Source: Sphingopyxis macrogoltabida
GTDB lineage: Bacteria > Pseudomonadota > Alphaproteobacteria > Sphingomonadales > Sphingomonadaceae
DNA: 8,764 bases
Assembly (NCBI GenBank): GCA_003241685.1
Contig: QFPJ01000069.1
Location: forward strand, 1 to 8,764
Reading direction: 5' to 3'
This document shows positions 1 through 6,643 of the stretch, piece after piece. The position numbers and the translations under genes were made by a program. The notes beneath the pieces are model-generated. The model was not told the origin of the DNA. It did not search any database and was given only the letters and a program-made list of their open reading frames with translations. The number at the start of each line of letters is the position of its first letter. Position 1 is the first letter of the stretch.

Positions 1-2
1 CC

Positions 3-914
3 GATTTCCGCACCCCGATGCAGGACAATCTGCTGTGGGTTTACGAAGGACAGACCGCTTTCTGGGATCTGGTGCTCGCCGCGCGATCGGGGATGCAGTC
101 GAAGGAGATGGTGCTCGCCGAATGGGCGACGCATGCGGGCTTCTACAGCATCCAGCCCGGCCGCGCCTGGCGCTCGGTCGAGGACACGACGCTCGACCCG
201 ATCATCGCCGCCCGCAAGGCGCGCGCCTTTCCCAGCGCGACCCGGACCGAGGATTATTACAACGAAGGCTCGCTGATGTGGCTGGAGGCCGACATGCTGA
301 TCCGGCGGGCCACCAATCATGCCAAAAGCCTCGACGATTTCGCGCGCGCCTTCTTCGGCGGACGCGAGGGCGATTGGGGCCAGAGCACATATGATTTCGA
401 CGATGTCGTCGCGGCGCTGAACGCCGTTCATCCCTATGACTGGGCGAAATTCCTGCACGACCGGATGCAGACGTCCGGCCGGCCCGCCCCCACCGCGGGG
501 ATCGAGGCGGCCGGCTATCGCCTCGTCTGGCGCACCGCGCCGAACGCCTTCGACCGCGACCGCATGAACCATTCGAAGAACAGCGACCTGACCCATTCGC
601 TGGGCCTCGTCATCGACAAGGACGGCGTGGCAGGCAGCATAGTGTGGGACGGCCCCGCCTTTCGCGCCGACATCGTCAACGGCACCAGGATTCTGGCGGT
701 CGACGGCGTGTCGTACAGTCGCGAGCGAATCGAGGCGGCGATCCGGGCCGCCGCCGACGGCCGCACCCCGGTGCGCCTGCTGGTCGAGCGCGGCGGGCGG
801 TATCGCACGGTCGAGATCGCCTATCACAGCGGTCTGCGCTGGCCGCATCTGGAAAAAGCCGGCGAAGGTCCCGACTGGTTCGACCGGCTGTTCACGGCGA
901 AACGTCCGATCTGA
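3..914 (+). CDS. M61-family (glycyl aminopeptidase-like) metallopeptidase with C-terminal PDZ domain, 3' part
   Basis: The reading frame is open to the left edge, so this is the last 303 residues of a longer protein; the ATG at 18 is internal, not the start. The visible part begins inside the catalytic domain. The stretch LLWVYEGQTAFW (about residues 10-21) matches the M61 region after the HExxH motif, and its Glu (about residue 15) is the probable third zinc ligand. The HExxH itself lies outside the window. YYNEGSLMWLEADMLIR (about 85-101) is another typical M61 segment. A PDZ domain follows (about 195-275: LGLVIDKDG, GDRI-like NGTRILAVDG, then a basic beta strand). Family members are usually secreted or periplasmic exopeptidases; the signal peptide would lie upstream. 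The gene ends 110 bp before ppa on the same strand. Family assignment is good; substrate unknown. Confidence 0.85.
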   Translation, partial: DFRTPMQDNLLWVYEGQTAFWDLVLAARSGMQSKEMVLAEWATHAGFYSIQPGRAWRSVEDTTLDPIIAARKARAFPSATRTEDYYNEGSLMWLEADMLIRRATNHAKSLDDFARAFFGGREGDWGQSTYDFDDVVAALNAVHPYDWAKFLHDRMQTSGRPAPTAGIEAAGYRLVWRTAPNAFDRDRMNHSKNSDLTHSLGLVIDKDGVAGSIVWDGPAFRADIVNGTRILAVDGVSYSRERIEAAIRAAADGRTPVRLLVERGGRYRTVEIAYHSGLRWPHLEKAGEGPDWFDRLFTAKRPI

Positions 915-943
915 CGCCCGGTCAGGGCGAGAAAGCGGCCGGG

Positions 944-992
944 GCGCGCCTTATGGCCTCGACTTCGCGCGCCCTGTGGGGTTAAGGCGCGC
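944..992 (+). other. Inverted repeat between the peptidase gene and ppa (possible weak terminator or leader structure)
   Basis: GCGCGCCTTA at 944-953 is repeated inverted as TAAGGCGCGC at 983-992, a 10-bp perfect stem with a 29-base loop. A shorter GC-rich alternative pairing also exists inside it. No T-run follows, so it is not a canonical Rho-independent terminator. It lies 32 bases before the ppa ATG and could equally be part of the ppa 5' leader. In DNA this GC-rich such repeats arise easily by chance. Confidence 0.3.
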
Positions 993-1024
993 GCGAATCA
1001 ATCAACAAAGGACTGCTCTCTCCC

Positions 1025-1561
1025 ATGCGCATCGACCTTATCTCGGCCGGCGACAGCCCGCCCGACAGCCTGAACGTGCTCATCGAAGTGCCGATCGGCG
1101 GGGAGCCGGTGAAATATGAATTCGACAAGGCGTCGGGCGCCTTGTTCGTCGACCGCTTTCTGCACACCCCGATGCGCTATCCCGCCAACTACGGCTTCAT
1201 TCCGCACACGCTGGGCGAAGATGGCGACCCGCTCGACGCACTGGTCGTCGCCCGTTCGCCGATCGTCGCGGGCGCGGTGGTCAAATGCCGTCCGATCGGC
1301 GTGCTGCTGATGGAGGATGACGCGGGCGGCGATGAAAAGCTGCTGTGCGTCCCGGTCAACAAGACCTTTCCCTATTACAAGGATGTCGCGACCTACAGCG
1401 ACATGCCGCCGATCGTGCTGCAGCAGATCGAGCATTTCTTCGGCCATTACAAGGATCTGGAACCCGGAAAGTGGGTAAAGCTCAACGGCTGGGGCGATGT
1501 CGACGAAGCCAAGCGGGTGATCGTCGAGGGGATCAAGCGCGCGGCAATGGCCGGTTCCTAG
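1025..1561 (+). CDS. ppa: Inorganic pyrophosphatase, family I
   Basis: Soluble cytoplasmic enzyme that hydrolyses pyrophosphate to two phosphates with Mg2+, pulling nucleotide, DNA and aminoacyl-tRNA synthesis forward. The protein has 178 residues, the usual length for bacterial family I enzymes. The signature DGDPLDALV is present with Asp66, Asp68 and Asp71. The other active-site residues line up with the E. coli set shifted by one: Glu21, Lys30, Glu32, Arg44, Tyr56, Asp98, Asp103, Lys105, Tyr142 and Lys143. I see no missing catalytic residue. The ATG is preceded by AAAGGA at 1007-1012, a rather long 12-base spacing, but the N-terminus MRIDLISAGD is typical of alphaproteobacterial Ppa. Its TAG stop (1559-1561) lies on the left edge of the 270-bp inverted-repeat element. 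Confidence 0.97.
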   Translation: MRIDLISAGDSPPDSLNVLIEVPIGGEPVKYEFDKASGALFVDRFLHTPMRYPANYGFIPHTLGEDGDPLDALVVARSPIVAGAVVKCRPIGVLLMEDDAGGDEKLLCVPVNKTFPYYKDVATYSDMPPIVLQQIEHFFGHYKDLEPGKWVKLNGWGDVDEAKRVIVEGIKRAAMAGS

Positions 1562-1584
1562 GGTCAGGACCCATTAATTTGCCG
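1558..1584 (+). repeat. Left terminal inverted repeat of the 270-bp element
   Basis: This arm is a perfect 27-bp inverted match to 1801-1827. After one mismatch, six more bases (TCGAGG) also pair. The tip GGGTCAGGACCC is itself an imperfect palindrome (GGGTC/GACCC around AG), a form often found where transposases recognise element ends. The first four bases, CTAG, contain the ppa stop codon. Confidence 0.9.
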
Positions 1585-1591
1585 TTCGAGG

Positions 1592-1687
1592 CGTCGAAAT
1601 GGCGAAGATATCGGGGCTGGGCGGGTGCAGCGGGTAGCATCGCTACCCGCAAGGCCGCGCAGGCTCGAGATCGAAGCCATTTCGACG
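1592..1687. repeat. Nested hairpin inside the inverted-repeat element
   Basis: CGTCGAAATGGC (1592-1603) is an exact inverted match of GCCATTTCGACG (1676-1687). At the apex, GCGGGTAGC (1630-1638) and GCTACCCGC (1642-1650) form a perfect 9-bp stem with loop ATC. The intervening arms pair imperfectly. The whole segment should therefore fold into one long stem as single-stranded DNA or RNA. Confidence 0.75.
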
Positions 1688-1800
1688 TCCCCGCGGGATT
1701 TGACCGATTTCGTCCATGGCTTCGTCAGAAAGCCTCGAAATATATTCATATTCCTGCGCCTTTCTTCCTCGCCCTGAACGAAATCGCTTCAAACCTCGAT

Positions 1801-1827
1801 CGGCAAATTAATGGGTCCTGACCCTAG
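1801..1827 (-). repeat. Right terminal inverted repeat of the 270-bp element
   Basis: This arm is the inverted partner of 1558-1584, identical over 27 bases. Its outer CTAG (1824-1827) contains the stop codon of the minus-strand MscS-family gene. Confidence 0.9.
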
Positions 1828-2765
1828 ACTTCGGTGCCGGGCGCCGGATCGCTATCCGGTGCCCGCGTGACCCATATGTCCTGACGCGGATAGGGGATGC
1901 GGATTCCCGCCTCCTGAAAACGGTCCCACACGGCCAGGAACACCTCGCCCTGGATATTGCCCAGTCCCGCCTCGGGATCGGAAATCCAGTAGCGCAGTTC
2001 ATGCTCGACCGCGCGCTCGCCAAAGACGGTAATCCACACGACGGGCTCGGGCTCGGTCAGGATGCGCGGATTGTCCTTCGCGGTTTCGATCATCAACCGC
2101 TGCGCGAGCCGCAGATCGCTTTCATAGGCGACGGGCACGCGCATCCGCACCCGCACGTCGCGGTTCGAATAGCTCCAGTTCTCGACCGGCTGGGTCATCA
2201 GCAATTCGTTCGGGATCAGATGCTTCTTGCCGTCGCGCGTCACCACGCTGACCGCGCGGACCCCGATCTTCGCGACGCGGCCGACATTGGGCATGCCGTT
2301 GGGCAGGGCGGAACTGCCCATGCTGCTGCCGTCCCCCACCACGATGACGTCGCCGGGCTGGATCGAGCGGTCCATCAGCAGGATGATCCCGGCGATCAGA
2401 TTGCCGACGGTTTTCTGTAGGCCGAAACCGATCGCGAGACCCGCCGCGCCGGAAAAGACCGCCAGCGCGGTCAGGTCGATGCCGAGCAGGTCGATGCCGA
2501 ACAGCAGCGCCAGCGTGAACAGCGCGATCGCGATCAGCTTTTCGGTGAGCAGCCGCTGCGCATCGTCGATCTGCTTGTTCCGGCGCAACAGCCATTTGAT
2601 CGCGCGCATCGCCAGCCGTACCGCGATGTAAAGCAGCACGGCGACGATGACGGCGGTGACGATGCCGTAAAGCGACAGGCGGTAGGAGCCGACGTCCATC
2701 CCGATCGCCTTCATCGTCGCGATCACGCCCTGGGCACCGTCGCGCAGCCCGGTTTCGACGCTCAT
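1824..2765 (-). CDS. Small-conductance mechanosensitive channel, MscS family
   Basis: A 313-residue inner-membrane channel that opens under membrane tension to release solutes on hypo-osmotic shock. Predicted membrane segments are at about residues 33-53 and 77-95, followed by the pore-lining TM3 region (about 98-130), rich in Gly/Ala: FSGAAGLAIGFGLQKTVGNL. The QPGD turn (136-139), a beta domain with LIPN (183-186), and the C-terminal IPYPRQDI (290-297) are MscS hallmarks. The start ATG (2765-2763) overlaps the TGA of the upstream lyase gene as ATGA, which indicates coupled translation; an in-frame ATG 36 codons upstream lies inside the lyase gene and is rejected. The beta domain has about ten extra residues between the VVGD strand and GRVAKIGVRAVSV (about 144-161, rich in Gly/Ser/Asn) compared with the E. 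coli arrangement as I remember it. The gene ends on the right edge of the repeat element. Confidence 0.93.
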   Translation of the reverse strand: MSVETGLRDGAQGVIATMKAIGMDVGSYRLSLYGIVTAVIVAVLLYIAVRLAMRAIKWLLRRNKQIDDAQRLLTEKLIAIALFTLALLFGIDLLGIDLTALAVFSGAAGLAIGFGLQKTVGNLIAGIILLMDRSIQPGDVIVVGDGSSMGSSALPNGMPNVGRVAKIGVRAVSVVTRDGKKHLIPNELLMTQPVENWSYSNRDVRVRMRVPVAYESDLRLAQRLMIETAKDNPRILTEPEPVVWITVFGERAVEHELRYWISDPEAGLGNIQGEVFLAVWDRFQEAGIRIPYPRQDIWVTRAPDSDPAPGTEV

Positions 2766-3976
2766 GCCGCGCGCTCGCCCATCGCGGCGAAACCCCGTTC
2801 CAGATCGGCGATCAGGTCGGCGGGATCCTCCAGCCCGATCGACAGGCGGACGAGCGGATCGGCGTCGGTCCACGCGGTCGCGGTACGGATGCCGGCGGGA
2901 TCGCTGGGCACCACCAGGCTTTCAAAGCCGCCCCAGCTGAAGCCGATGCCGAAATGCGCCAACGCGTCGATGAAGCGCGTGCGGGCTGCATCGTCGACGC
3001 CCTTCAGCGTGAAGCCGAACAGGCCGCTGGCGCCGCCGAAATCGCGCGACCAGACCGCATGGCCGGGGTCGGACGGCAGCGCCGGATGCAGCACGCGGCC
3101 GACCTCGGCGCGTGCCGCGAGCCACCGGGCGACGGCAAGCCCGCTGTCGCCATGCCGCGCCAGCCGCACATCGAGCGTCCGGAGACCGCGCAGCACCGCG
3201 GCGCAGTCATCCGGCGAGACCGACTGGCCCAGTTGATACGCCGCCTGCCGCAAGCGCGGCCACAGCGGCTTCGTCGCGGTCAGCGACCCCATCAACACGT
3301 CGCTGTGCCCGCCGACATATTTGGTCAGGCTCATCATCGTGACGTCGATCCCGTGCGCCAGCGCCGGGAACAGCAGCGGCGTCGCCCATGTATTGTCGAG
3401 CATGGTCAGCACGCCGCGGTCTCGCGCCGCCGCGGTGATGGCGGGAATATCCTGCACCTCGAAGGTCAGGCTGCCGGGTGATTCGAGGAAGATCAGCTTC
3501 GTTTCGGGTTCGATGAGGCCAGCAATGCCCGCGCCGATCAGCGGATCATAATAGGTCGTCCGCACCCCCATGCGCGCCAGCATGCCGTCGCAGAAGGCGC
3601 GCGTCGGTTCATAGGCGCTGTCGACCATCAGCAGATGGTCGCCGGGCGAAAGCAAGGCGAGCAGCCCGGCCGCGATCGCCGCGACCCCCGACGGATAGAG
3701 CAAGGTGCCTTCGGCGCCCGGCTCCATGCCGGTGAGCGCATCGGCCAGCGCCCAGACCGTGGGCGTGCCGCGCCGTCCGTAATAAAGGCGGTCGTGCGTG
3801 GCATGACCGCGCGCCTTCAGGTCGGCGATATTGTCATAGAGGATGGTCGACGCGCGCCAGACCGGCGGATTGACGATGCGGCCGCCCAGGCGCGGATCGC
3901 CGGTCCATTCGGGGCGCCGCCCGCCCTGAACGAGCCTGGTCGCGGGGCGGAGGCTGTCGTCGTCGCTATCGTTCAT
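2762..3976 (-). CDS. metC: Cystathionine beta-lyase type PLP enzyme (Cys/Met metabolism family)
   Basis: A cytoplasmic PLP enzyme of 404 residues. The best reading is cystathionine beta-lyase, which splits cystathionine to homocysteine, pyruvate and ammonia in methionine synthesis. Visible family features are YYGRRGTPT (65-73, phosphate-contacting Tyr and Arg), the YPSGVAAI segment (94-101), DNTWATP with Asp194 that binds the PLP pyridine nitrogen, and SLTKYVGGHSD with Schiff-base Lys219. The form YGRRGTPT and the order of motifs fit the proteobacterial MetC-like group better than gamma-synthase or gamma-lyase, but related activities cannot be excluded. The start ATG has AAGG only 4 bases upstream. 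Transcription probably continues into the MscS-family gene through the ATGA overlap. The adjacent sulfurtransferase gene is upstream on the same strand but separated by a terminator. Confidence 0.88.
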   Translation of the reverse strand: MNDSDDDSLRPATRLVQGGRRPEWTGDPRLGGRIVNPPVWRASTILYDNIADLKARGHATHDRLYYGRRGTPTVWALADALTGMEPGAEGTLLYPSGVAAIAAGLLALLSPGDHLLMVDSAYEPTRAFCDGMLARMGVRTTYYDPLIGAGIAGLIEPETKLIFLESPGSLTFEVQDIPAITAAARDRGVLTMLDNTWATPLLFPALAHGIDVTMMSLTKYVGGHSDVLMGSLTATKPLWPRLRQAAYQLGQSVSPDDCAAVLRGLRTLDVRLARHGDSGLAVARWLAARAEVGRVLHPALPSDPGHAVWSRDFGGASGLFGFTLKGVDDAARTRFIDALAHFGIGFSWGGFESLVVPSDPAGIRTATAWTDADPLVRLSIGLEDPADLIADLERGFAAMGERAA

Positions 3977-4130
3977 GCCGCCTTGTTAGCGGAGCGCGGC
4001 GCAAAATCCAGAGTCGGCATCCTGCCGCCCGTGCAGCGGGCCTTCAAAATCTCACACAAATACACAAAGGGGGCATGCCAGATCCGAACCGTGCACGCCC
4101 ACGCCGCCCTCTTTGACGTTTCTATGTACG
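3977..4130. other. Leader/intergenic region upstream of the lyase gene
   Basis: About 150 bases, mostly the presumed 5' leader of the minus-strand lyase gene. A small stem (GCCCG 4027-4031 with CGGGC 4037-4041, loop TGCAG) lies about 50 bases before the start. A T/G-rich, AT-richer patch at about 4047-4069 could hold the promoter, but I could not fix convincing -35 and -10 boxes. I looked for a SAM-type riboswitch and did not recognise one. Confidence 0.4.
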
Positions 4131-4167
4131 GAAAAAGGACGCCAGGCGGGACGCTTGCCCGCCTGGC
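4131..4167 (-). terminator. Rho-independent terminator of the sulfurtransferase gene
   Basis: GCCAGGCGGG (4141-4150) and CCCGCCTGGC (4158-4167) form a perfect 10-bp GC-rich stem with a 7-base loop. On the minus strand the stem is followed by GTCCTTTTTCC, which provides the T-run. It begins 11 bases after the sulfurtransferase stop codon, so it should end that transcript before the lyase gene. Confidence 0.85.
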
Positions 4168-4178
4168 GCCACAAAGGA

Positions 4179-5024
4179 TCAGGCCGCGCCGGTCGCCTTC
4201 GGCGTCGCGGGGTCGGCGCCCCATTCGGTCCAGCTGCCGTCATAGACCGCCACATCCTCCTTGCCGAGCAGGTGCGCGCCGAAGGCGACGACCGTCGCGG
4301 TCATGCCGCTGCCGCACGTGGTGACGAGCGGCTTGTCGAGGTCGATGCCCGCGGCATCGAAGGCGGCCTTCAACGCGTCGCCCTGTTTCCAGGTCCCGTC
4401 GGCGTTGAACAATTCGCTGTGCGGCAGGCTGCGCGATCCGGGGATGTGGCCGGGCGCCATGCCGGGGCGCGGATCGCGGTCTTCGCCCGTGAAGCGAGCG
4501 GCCGAGCGCGCGTCGACGACCTGTTCGGCGCCGCTGTCGACATTGGCGCGCATCTGATCCTTCGTCCGCACCGCTTTCGCATCGCGCCACACGGTGAAGT
4601 GACGATGGCGCAGCGTCTGCTTGCCCATTTCCAGCGGCCGGCCTTCGGCCTTCCACTTGGCGAGGCCGCCGTCGAGCAGCGCGACGTCATGCGCGCCGAA
4701 CAGCTTGAGCAACCACCAGGCGCGCGCCGCGCTTTTCAGCGGGCTGTCGTCATAGATGACGATGCGGCTGCCGTCGCCGAGGCCCAGCGACTGCATGCGG
4801 CTGGCGAATTTTTCGGCGGGCGGCGCCATATTTTCAATATCGCTTGCGGTGTCGGCGAGTTCGGCCAGGTCCATGAACACCGCGCCGGGAATGTGCCCCG
4901 CCTCATATTCCGCCCGCGCGTCGCGGTCGGTGCTGCCCGTCATGAATTTCGTCGCGTCGACGACCCGCAGGTCCGATGCCCCCAGTTCGCGTTCCAGCCA
5001 GTCGGTTGAGACCAAGGCGTCCAT
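4179..5024 (-). CDS. sseA: 3-mercaptopyruvate sulfurtransferase, two-domain rhodanese family
   Basis: Transfers sulfur from 3-mercaptopyruvate, a cysteine degradation product, to thiol acceptors or cyanide; no signal peptide, so cytoplasmic. The 281-residue length fits tandem rhodanese enzymes. The N-terminal inactive domain (about 1-125) has VVDATK and AEYEAGHIPGAVFMD. The C-terminal domain (about 150-275) has VVDARS, the PGHIPGSRSLPHSELF segment and the active-site loop CGSGMTA with Cys237. A CG(S)GxTA loop is typical of mercaptopyruvate sulfurtransferases, whereas thiosulfate rhodaneses carry a CRxGxT-type loop. The chosen ATG has AGGAG at 5031-5035, 6 bases upstream; another ATG 5 bases earlier is out of frame and too close to that site. 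It has its own terminator and a candidate promoter. Confidence 0.93.
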   Translation of the reverse strand: MDALVSTDWLERELGASDLRVVDATKFMTGSTDRDARAEYEAGHIPGAVFMDLAELADTASDIENMAPPAEKFASRMQSLGLGDGSRIVIYDDSPLKSAARAWWLLKLFGAHDVALLDGGLAKWKAEGRPLEMGKQTLRHRHFTVWRDAKAVRTKDQMRANVDSGAEQVVDARSAARFTGEDRDPRPGMAPGHIPGSRSLPHSELFNADGTWKQGDALKAAFDAAGIDLDKPLVTTCGSGMTATVVAFGAHLLGKEDVAVYDGSWTEWGADPATPKATGAA

Positions 5025-5030
5025 GTCATG

Positions 5031-5035
5031 CTCCT
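5031..5035 (-). promoter_or_regulatory. Ribosome binding site deciding the sulfurtransferase start
   Basis: On the minus strand AGGAG lies 6 bases before the ATG at 5024 but only 1 base before the out-of-frame ATG at 5029-5027. This favours 5024. Confidence 0.7.
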
Positions 5036-5124
5036 GTTACGACCCGGCGGCGGGAACGCTTTGTTGCAGCCCCCCATCCGCCGGCCATCCTGCTGTGGCT
5101 CTTGTCTTTCCGGGGATGGCGGCA

Positions 5125-5153
5125 AGCCTATGTCCCGCGGTGCCCTTTTTCAA
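5125..5153 (-). promoter_or_regulatory. Candidate sigma-70-type promoter for the sulfurtransferase gene
   Basis: On the minus strand TTGAAA (5153-5148) and TAGGCT (5130-5125) are separated by 17 bases, about 100 bases before the start codon. The -35 box is good and the -10 box is weak. It lies in the gap between the stop of the Pro-rich protein gene and sseA, where a promoter is expected. Based on pattern only. Confidence 0.3.
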
Positions 5154-5200
5154 GCGCCGTGGCGTCCTGCCAAAGCCGATGCTGCGCCGCAACAGAAAAG

Positions 5201-6643
5201 CTATTGGACGCGCCGCATGGCGGTCGAACGGGACGCCGGGCGGTCAACCGCGTGACTCGGCCGGTCGAGCGGCAGCGGCGCCAGCTTCTCGCTGCCACCG
5301 CCGCCCTGCTCGCGGCCCAGCACGAAACTGCCCGCATTCTGGCCGAAGGCTTCACCCGGACCGTCCCAATGATAGGTGATGTCGAGCGCCAGCACCGGCA
5401 CCAGCATCGCGCGGCCCGCGATCGTCAGCGGCTCGATGATCGCGCGCGGCAGCATCGCCTCGGTCGTCAACTGCTCGCCCGCGCCCGCGTCCAGCACCAT
5501 GTCGTCGCGCAGTACGCTGCCCCCCGCGCCATCGAAGAAGCGCGCCAGCACCGTCTCGGGCATCGCCGACCCCTGCCCCAGCGCGATGCGCACCATCATG
5601 CCGGTCGCGGGCAGCATCCCCTGGTTGAGCAGGTTCAGCGTGAAGGCGACCGCCACGGCCTCGGGAGTCATGCGAATGCTGCGGATTTCAAGCGTCATCG
5701 ACACCTGCGCGCGGCGTTCGGCGGCGGGGCGCGTCACGAGCGGCGTCGGCGTGAAAACGGGCGTCGCGGACGCGGGCGACAGCGGCAGGAAGGACGACGG
5801 GGCCGATTCGGGCCCGGACGCCGGCGTCGGCGAAGACGGTGCTTTCGGGGTGGACGCTGGCGGGGCCGACACTGGCGGAACGGCGCGGGACCGTGGCGGC
5901 GCGGCCGGCGGCGGCGACGGGCGATCGGACAGATCGACCGGCGCATCGCCCGCCGAAGCCGGACGGCGGCGCCAATACCAGGCCCCGGCGCCCAGCGCGG
6001 CGAAACCGGCCAGCAGCCAGGCCCACAGCGGTGTTCCCCCCTGTCCGGCGGGGGGGGCGGGCACCTCCTCCGCGGGCGCGGCGCCGAGTATTATCGGTTC
6101 GCTGGCGGGCGGCGCCGCGGCCGGGCTGGCAGGTGCGGGCTGATCGGCGACGGGCTGGCCGGTCGCGGGCGTCGGCGTCGCGGGGGCAGGCGCGGGCGCC
6201 GGCGTTGGTGAAGCGGGTGCGGGACGCGCGGCGGCAGGCGCCGGAGTCGGCGTCGGAGTCGGAGTCGGCGCGGATCGCGTCGGCGCTGGAGTCGGCGTCG
6301 CGGGCGGGCGTGCGTTGCCGCGCGGCTGCGTCGGCACGATTCGCGGCGCCGTGGGCGCGGGGGTCGGCGCAGGACTGCCGCTTTCCCCCGGCGCGACCGG
6401 CGGCAGGCCGTTGTCGGCGGGGCCCTGCACCCCCGGTGTGCGGCCGTCGTCGGTCGTCGGCAGGCGGAAATCGATCGGACGGCCGGAGCTTGGCGCCGGG
6501 GCGGGCGGCGGCGCGGGCGTTTCGGCATCCTGCGCGCGGACCGACGGCGTCTGCATAAGCGCCAGGCTCAGCACCAGCGCCGCGAGCGGTCGCCGCGCAC
6601 GCCGGTCCCTGTCCTGCCGCATCCCGATCCGCGCTGTCGTCAT
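5201..6643 (-). CDS. Pro/Ala/Thr-rich membrane-anchored protein of unknown function
   Basis: I do not recognise a family. With the ATG at 6643 the protein has 480 residues. It starts with a basic segment (DRDRRARR) and a hydrophobic stretch ending SVRAQ, a plausible signal peptide cleaved near Ala38. A Pro/Ala/Thr-rich region follows (about 42-201, with PTPTPTPTPAPA runs). Next come one membrane helix (about 205-225, LWAWLLAGFAALGAGAWYW) followed by RRR, a second Pro/Ser/Ala-rich linker (228-306), and a folded-looking domain with alternating beta pattern (about 311-446). The Arg cluster after the helix predicts a periplasmic N-terminal part and a cytoplasmic C-terminal domain. It could be mislabelled as an LPXTG-anchored protein because of the helix plus Arg end. 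The start could also be the ATG 7 codons later or one 29 codons earlier; none has a strong ribosome site. The gene is divergent from queF. Confidence 0.75.
   Translation of the reverse strand: MTTARIGMRQDRDRRARRPLAALVLSLALMQTPSVRAQDAETPAPPPAPAPSSGRPIDFRLPTTDDGRTPGVQGPADNGLPPVAPGESGSPAPTPAPTAPRIVPTQPRGNARPPATPTPAPTRSAPTPTPTPTPAPAAARPAPASPTPAPAPAPATPTPATGQPVADQPAPASPAAAPPASEPIILGAAPAEEVPAPPAGQGGTPLWAWLLAGFAALGAGAWYWRRRPASAGDAPVDLSDRPSPPPAAPPRSRAVPPVSAPPASTPKAPSSPTPASGPESAPSSFLPLSPASATPVFTPTPLVTRPAAERRAQVSMTLEIRSIRMTPEAVAVAFTLNLLNQGMLPATGMMVRIALGQGSAMPETVLARFFDGAGGSVLRDDMVLDAGAGEQLTTEAMLPRAIIEPLTIAGRAMLVPVLALDITYHWDGPGEAFGQNAGSFVLGREQGGGGSEKLAPLPLDRPSHAVDRPASRSTAMRRVQ
6050..6057 (-). repeat. C8 homopolymer inside the Pro-rich protein gene
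   Basis: Eight C on the coding strand (eight G on plus) encode part of PAPPAG, 7-8 residues before the membrane helix. Loss or gain of a base here would shift the frame before the anchor. Confidence 0.6.

Larger units (their letters stand above)
1558..1827. mobile_element. Non-autonomous MITE-like inverted-repeat element, 270 bp with its flanking CTAG
   Basis: Perfect 27-bp inverted repeats bound this segment (1558-1584 and 1801-1827), each beginning CTAGGGTCAGGACCC. It encodes no convincing protein. CTAG, or just TA, occurs at both outer edges and may be the target duplication: TA or CTAG targeting is known for IS630/mariner-type elements, but the family here is not established. Inside are a nested imperfect hairpin (1592-1687) and an AT-richer, asymmetric part (about 1688-1800) holding a small stem (1718-1722 with 1730-1734). 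It sits exactly between convergent ppa and the MscS-family gene and supplies bases of both stop codons, so it may also act as a two-way transcription terminator. It could instead be a REP/RAYT-type repeat or another intergenic repeat family. Copy number in the genome cannot be seen here. Confidence 0.75.

Noticed and set aside
1345..1821. 158-codon open frame running through ppa and the inverted-repeat element
   Set aside because: It is a shifted frame of ppa that happens to stay open through repeat sequence; no ribosome site and no protein-like composition.
3977..4080. Possible SAM riboswitch before the methionine-pathway lyase
   Set aside because: Only a short GC stem is visible; the conserved SAM-II or SAM-I core sequences are not recognisable.
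3973..4224. 83-codon minus-strand frame that ends with an ATGA overlap on the lyase start
   Set aside because: It begins inside sseA, crosses the strong terminator, and its composition is not protein-like; the overlap is probably chance.
4113..6211. Long plus-strand open frames opposite sseA and the Pro-rich gene
   Set aside because: They are antisense shadows from high G+C at the third codon position, with Arg/Ala/Gly-rich translations and no domains; the minus-strand genes carry clear motifs or signals.
6160..6300. Repetitive GTCGGCGTCGGAGTCGG-like DNA as a tandem repeat or array
   Set aside because: It is explained by Pro-Thr/Pro-Ala codon runs in the Pro-rich protein; units are irregular and spacers are absent, so it is not a CRISPR or regulatory array.
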